Source: Strongylocentrotus purpuratus
Taxonomy: Eukaryota > Echinodermata > Echinoidea > Camarodonta > Strongylocentrotidae
NCBI RefSeq assembly: GCF_000002235.5
Contig: NW_022145607.1
Location: forward strand, 41,232,788-41,296,787
Direction: 5' to 3'
DNA length: 64,000 nucleotides
The notes under the pieces: generated by a model
The model's database searches: none
What the model was told of the DNA's origin: nothing
What the model saw: only the letters and a program-made list of their open reading frames with translations
Program-made: the position numbers and the translations under genes
In this document: piece after piece, positions 51,372-64,000 of the stretch
Layout: the number at the start of each line of letters is the position of its first letter
Numbering within the stretch: the first letter of the stretch is position 1

Positions 51372-52085
51372 TTAAAAAGAACAACAACATGGAAATAAAA
51401 ATTGAAATAAGACAAAAAACACGCTTTCAGGGTTTTTGCGGATCTAGGAATTAAAAACAGAATTCCGTAAAGTCGAGTTATATAACATGTACCTCAAATT
51501 TGTCTCGTGCCTCCTTCGTTAGAGATACATTCATGCATTAAAGTGACAGAGCTCTTGGAACGATGGATCACCCCCAGCCCCCCCCCCCCCCCCCTCCCCG
51601 TGACGCCCCTCTCTCTTCAAATGAAGTTGGCTGTCTGGGGCTGCGCCAATGTGCTATTTGTTAAACTTTAAAACATCCACTAATCATTTCCTTCTAAATG
51701 AGTCGCAAAAAACAGCACAGTAAAATTGAAACTTGTCAACAAGAGAATATCACCCATCCGGCTCTCTCGGCACTCGACAACTCTGCTTCAAATCAGCTGA
51801 CTAGTCTGTAAATTTGAACTCTATGAAACAGACTTGCGTTGGAAACCGAATGGTTCAAAACAAAGAACAACCAAATTCGGTCATTTCCAAGACTTCCTGT
51901 ATAACACAATGCGCAATTAGAAAATGCAAAACGAACCCCTCTCAAGATTCAAATACGTTTTGCTCGTTGATTGTGACCATTACTAATTTAGCAGCTGCGA
52001 ATTAACAAATAGGTCGGTGCCTCTAAACTACGAATAGCTTGATGCAAACGGGCTGGGGGAGCTCTTCCTCAGCATCGTTTGCCCA

Positions 52086-52092
52086 TATATAT
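52086..52092 (+). promoter_or_regulatory. Possible TATA box of alpha-tubulin gene 2
   Basis: TATATAT about 155 bases before the ATG, in a non-repetitive setting. Transcription would start near 52,115 and give a 5' UTR of about 130 bases. Suggestive only. Confidence 0.35.
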
Positions 52093-52244
52093 CTACGAGC
52101 GCCTGCTCCAAGTAGTCACATTCTTTTCGTCGACCGGTCATCGTAACGGACAGCGAAGAGATCCAAGTTCTTTGTCGAAACTGACCAGGAAGTAAAGATT
52201 ATATTTTGCTAATTTTGAAATCATTCCACGGAACATTTCTCAGA

Positions 52245-61809
<9,565 letters not shown>

Positions 61810-62415
61810 AATAATGGGACAGCGAGCACTACAAGAGTTCTGTTAGGAAATACGAAGTTAAATAATGGGCTTAACCACCAACTTCTATTCCTTAGATAAA
61901 TTCAGATCCATAAATGATATCAAAAGGAGAGACAGTTTCAATCATGAAACTTGTTTTTTTTTAGAGAAAAAAACAACAACCATACTTTTATACTTATTTG
62001 TAAAATCACCCCTTTGGGATCTCTTGAATAATTATTTTTCAGTCGTGAGTAGAAAGGGAGTATATTATACATGACCATGTACAAATCATTTATGTACCTC
62101 ATGCAATATTTCACGTACGTGGATTAATACTTTTTCAGTTTGTGCAAAGATTTAGCAATAAAAATTCGGAAAGGAAAGAAATGCATCTAAAAATGTATGT
62201 AGTTTTGTATGATACATATACTTAATGATGAAACAGAACAAGAATAATGGGTAAGAATGGTATTCTATTCTACATTCTTCCGAAAAATTTGCTTTCCTTT
62301 GTTATGATTGTGGGAATACAGTGTATTTGTCTGGCCCCTTCAACCCCCACTTCCACACGCTACAACAGAACAAGACAAGGGGCGGAGAGACGTAAAAGAA
62401 TAGAAAGTGTGTGTG

Positions 62416-62457
<42 letters not shown>

Positions 62458-62500
62458 AGAAGGCGGGGGTCCTTCACAATATTGAGCAAAGAAGAAAGCC
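61810..62500. other. 3' UTR and flank of alpha-tubulin gene 2
   Basis: AATAAA at 62,157-62,162, about 350 bases after the stop, is a plausible polyadenylation signal. A (GT)n tract follows at 62,407-62,455. Confidence 0.5.
62407..62455. repeat. GT microsatellite
   Basis: (GT)n with one GC interruption. Confidence 0.9.
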
Positions 62501-62617
62501 AAAAAAATAAATGCAGCGGTGGATGTTTTAGAAAAGTGTTTCGTAAAAGGAAGTAAAAGAAATCAGTGCGAGGATGAATAAGAAAGAGATAACGGGAAAG
62601 AAGGGTGGAGGGATCGG

Positions 62618-62619
<2 letters not shown>

Positions 62620-62658
<39 letters not shown>

Positions 62659-62722
62659 TGAGAGAAAGAGAGAGAGAGAGAGAGAGAGGGAGGGAGGGAG
62701 AAAGAGAGGTAGAGAAAGAGAG
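62620..62722. repeat. GA microsatellite
   Basis: (GA)n with GGGA interruptions. Open frames on both strands are artefacts. Confidence 0.9.
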
Positions 62723-63940
62723 TGCTAATAGGAAAATACATATACATTTATTTTTAAACAGTCATCCTGTAATCTGTCAAAAGATGGCGCGCTTGACAAT
62801 AGACCAAGAATACTCGTGACGAAAAACTCGCTCTCCGACCCCGACCCCCATACGGAATTATCTGTCATTGTCACTCTGTCCTATTTTAAAGAACATGCAT
62901 TCACTTGTATTATTAGCCTACTGAAGGATTACTTATTGATTTATTGATTCGATACAATGACAGGGCACACGAGTCCTATGTTATGAGGTGGTGACACCCC
63001 GTAATGCAAGTCGATAATCAATAAGCGCAGCCAAACGGATAATCTGTTTGATTGAGTGTGAGGTAGACCGTGACAACGAGTCGAACTAAGTGCAAAGACA
63101 GGAACATCATTAAAGATAAACTTGAGTTCTGGTAAAAAAAAAGAAAATGAAATCTCACAGAATCAAACGAAACTTTCACTGAATGTTCAAGATTGAAAAT
63201 AATAAAATTTTGGTAGAAAATGTACATTGGCTGAGTAATGAGCATAGAAAGATAAGGAAATCAAGGTTAGTAGCCATTTGTGTAGTCCCATATACATCTT
63301 TCTGTGATTTTGATGACTCCAGAACCTTGCAGTACACATCAATACTTACATGCTACATGATCAACTTTTTCTGATCCATTCCACACCTTTTCTTTCACAA
63401 GGCAATCGCATTACCAGAACTCATCTTTATCTTTAAACTTCATTCTACAAGTAAACATAGTACACTCAGCCTCAGCATACATTGTATCAATTAATATATC
63501 AATGTCAAACCTATAACAACATATTTTTTTAGGTTATGTGCTTTCATTCGTTCAATCAATATGTGATTCAAAGCGGTGACAGATTCTCTGCCAAAACCAA
63601 TGTTGGCCATAAAACTTGAATGATTTTTTTACCTCTTTTCATGAAATGATTACTACATTATGATCAGATGACTGAAGAGTCATAAAGAATGATCGATAGA
63701 GTTCTGTAAAGGATTTCATTTTTATCTGTCAACAATAAACCATTATTTTCACAATAATTTCATGAAATTAGGTAAGGAAAATGATACCAAATATAATTAT
63801 GGGCAACAGTATAAAAGGGGTGGTACTACAGCAAACGTGGATACTGTCGGAGACATCACATTCACTAATCGATGGACCACGAGACCAACAACCTAAAAAA
63901 ATGATAATGACGGTCTCTTCAGAAAAGTTGCCAAAAGGCC
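62723..63940. other. Intergenic DNA
   Basis: AT-rich and non-coding. A GGTCTC/GAGACC motif pair at 63,870-63,920 is the only repeat seen. Confidence 0.5.
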
Positions 63941-64000
63941 CAGGCGCGGATCCAGGATTTCTTAGGGGGGGGGGGGGGGGGGGGGGGGGGCAAATTTGAG
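63941..64000. mobile_element. Left end of a hAT-like element, cut by the window edge
   Basis: CAGGCGCGGATCCAGG (63,941-63,956) followed by ATTTCTTA and a poly-G run of about 27. Same group as the relics ending CTGGATCCGCCACTG. If complete, its right end should be followed by AAAAGGCC. Confidence 0.6.

Larger units (their letters stand above)
46811..52085. other. Intergenic DNA between the two alpha-tubulin genes
   Basis: No gene recognised. The 110-residue frame at 47,748-48,080 has no family features and runs through imperfect TACCAGG palindromes. It holds the MITE at 48,330, the GAATAGCGACC array at 50,040, several poly-C runs (48,168, 50,740, 50,880, 51,579) and a foldback at 51,206. Confidence 0.6.

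Overview
The window looks like nuclear DNA from an echinoderm, most likely a sea urchin. Evidence: an intronless Toll-like receptor gene (typical of the expanded sea urchin TLR family), metazoan-type multi-exon alpha-tubulin genes, AT-rich non-coding DNA full of CT/GA, CA and ATT microsatellites, many long poly-G/poly-C runs, and dense tRNA-derived SINEs and MITEs. The species call is inference. All exon structures below were worked out by hand from splice sites, phase and protein continuity, without a transcript.

Layout. (1) 1,209-3,728, minus: an intact single-exon TLR of 839 residues. (2) 6,649-17,478 and 19,944-32,164, both minus: two tandem, apparently intact copies of a 12-coding-exon SLC7-type amino-acid transporter light chain (y+LAT/LAT-like). 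Each gives exactly 1,500 coding bases (499 residues), with identical exon lengths and phases. The duplicated block runs from about 5,700 to 18,780 and from about 19,100 to 33,600. Its left breakpoint falls in CT/CA microsatellites. (3) 38,095-44,801 and 52,245-61,809, both plus: two alpha-tubulin genes (452 and 459 residues) with the same four-coding-exon structure, the first coding exon being only the ATG. (4) The rest is intergenic or intronic DNA made largely of repeats.

Main biological points. The two transporter copies differ at the aromatic substrate-gate position (Phe240 in copy A, Trp240 in copy B), which suggests different substrate ranges. Both alpha-tubulins lack the acetylatable Lys40, and the second has an 8-residue Gly/His-rich expansion in the same luminal loop. 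A copy-B-specific insertion carries three histone-mRNA-type 6-bp/4-nt stem-loops, a fourth related one and two histone-downstream-element-like motifs, with no histone gene beside them.

Mobile DNA. Three elements with near-perfect CAG/TAG-type inverted ends and exact 8-bp target duplications (hAT-like) can be delimited to the base. There is also a 110-bp MITE with 27-bp perfect inverted ends and a 9-bp duplication, a Tc1-like foldback element in a tubulin intron with two large perfect palindromes, a miRNA-like foldback, a Crypton/KIAA1958-like coding fragment and at least seven tRNA-derived SINE copies or fragments. I see no CRISPR array, rRNA, convincing functional tRNA or viral gene. I did not find a coherent undescribed multi-gene system. 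The best leads are the histone-like stem-loop array and the paralogue-specific changes in the transporter gate and the tubulin K40 loop.
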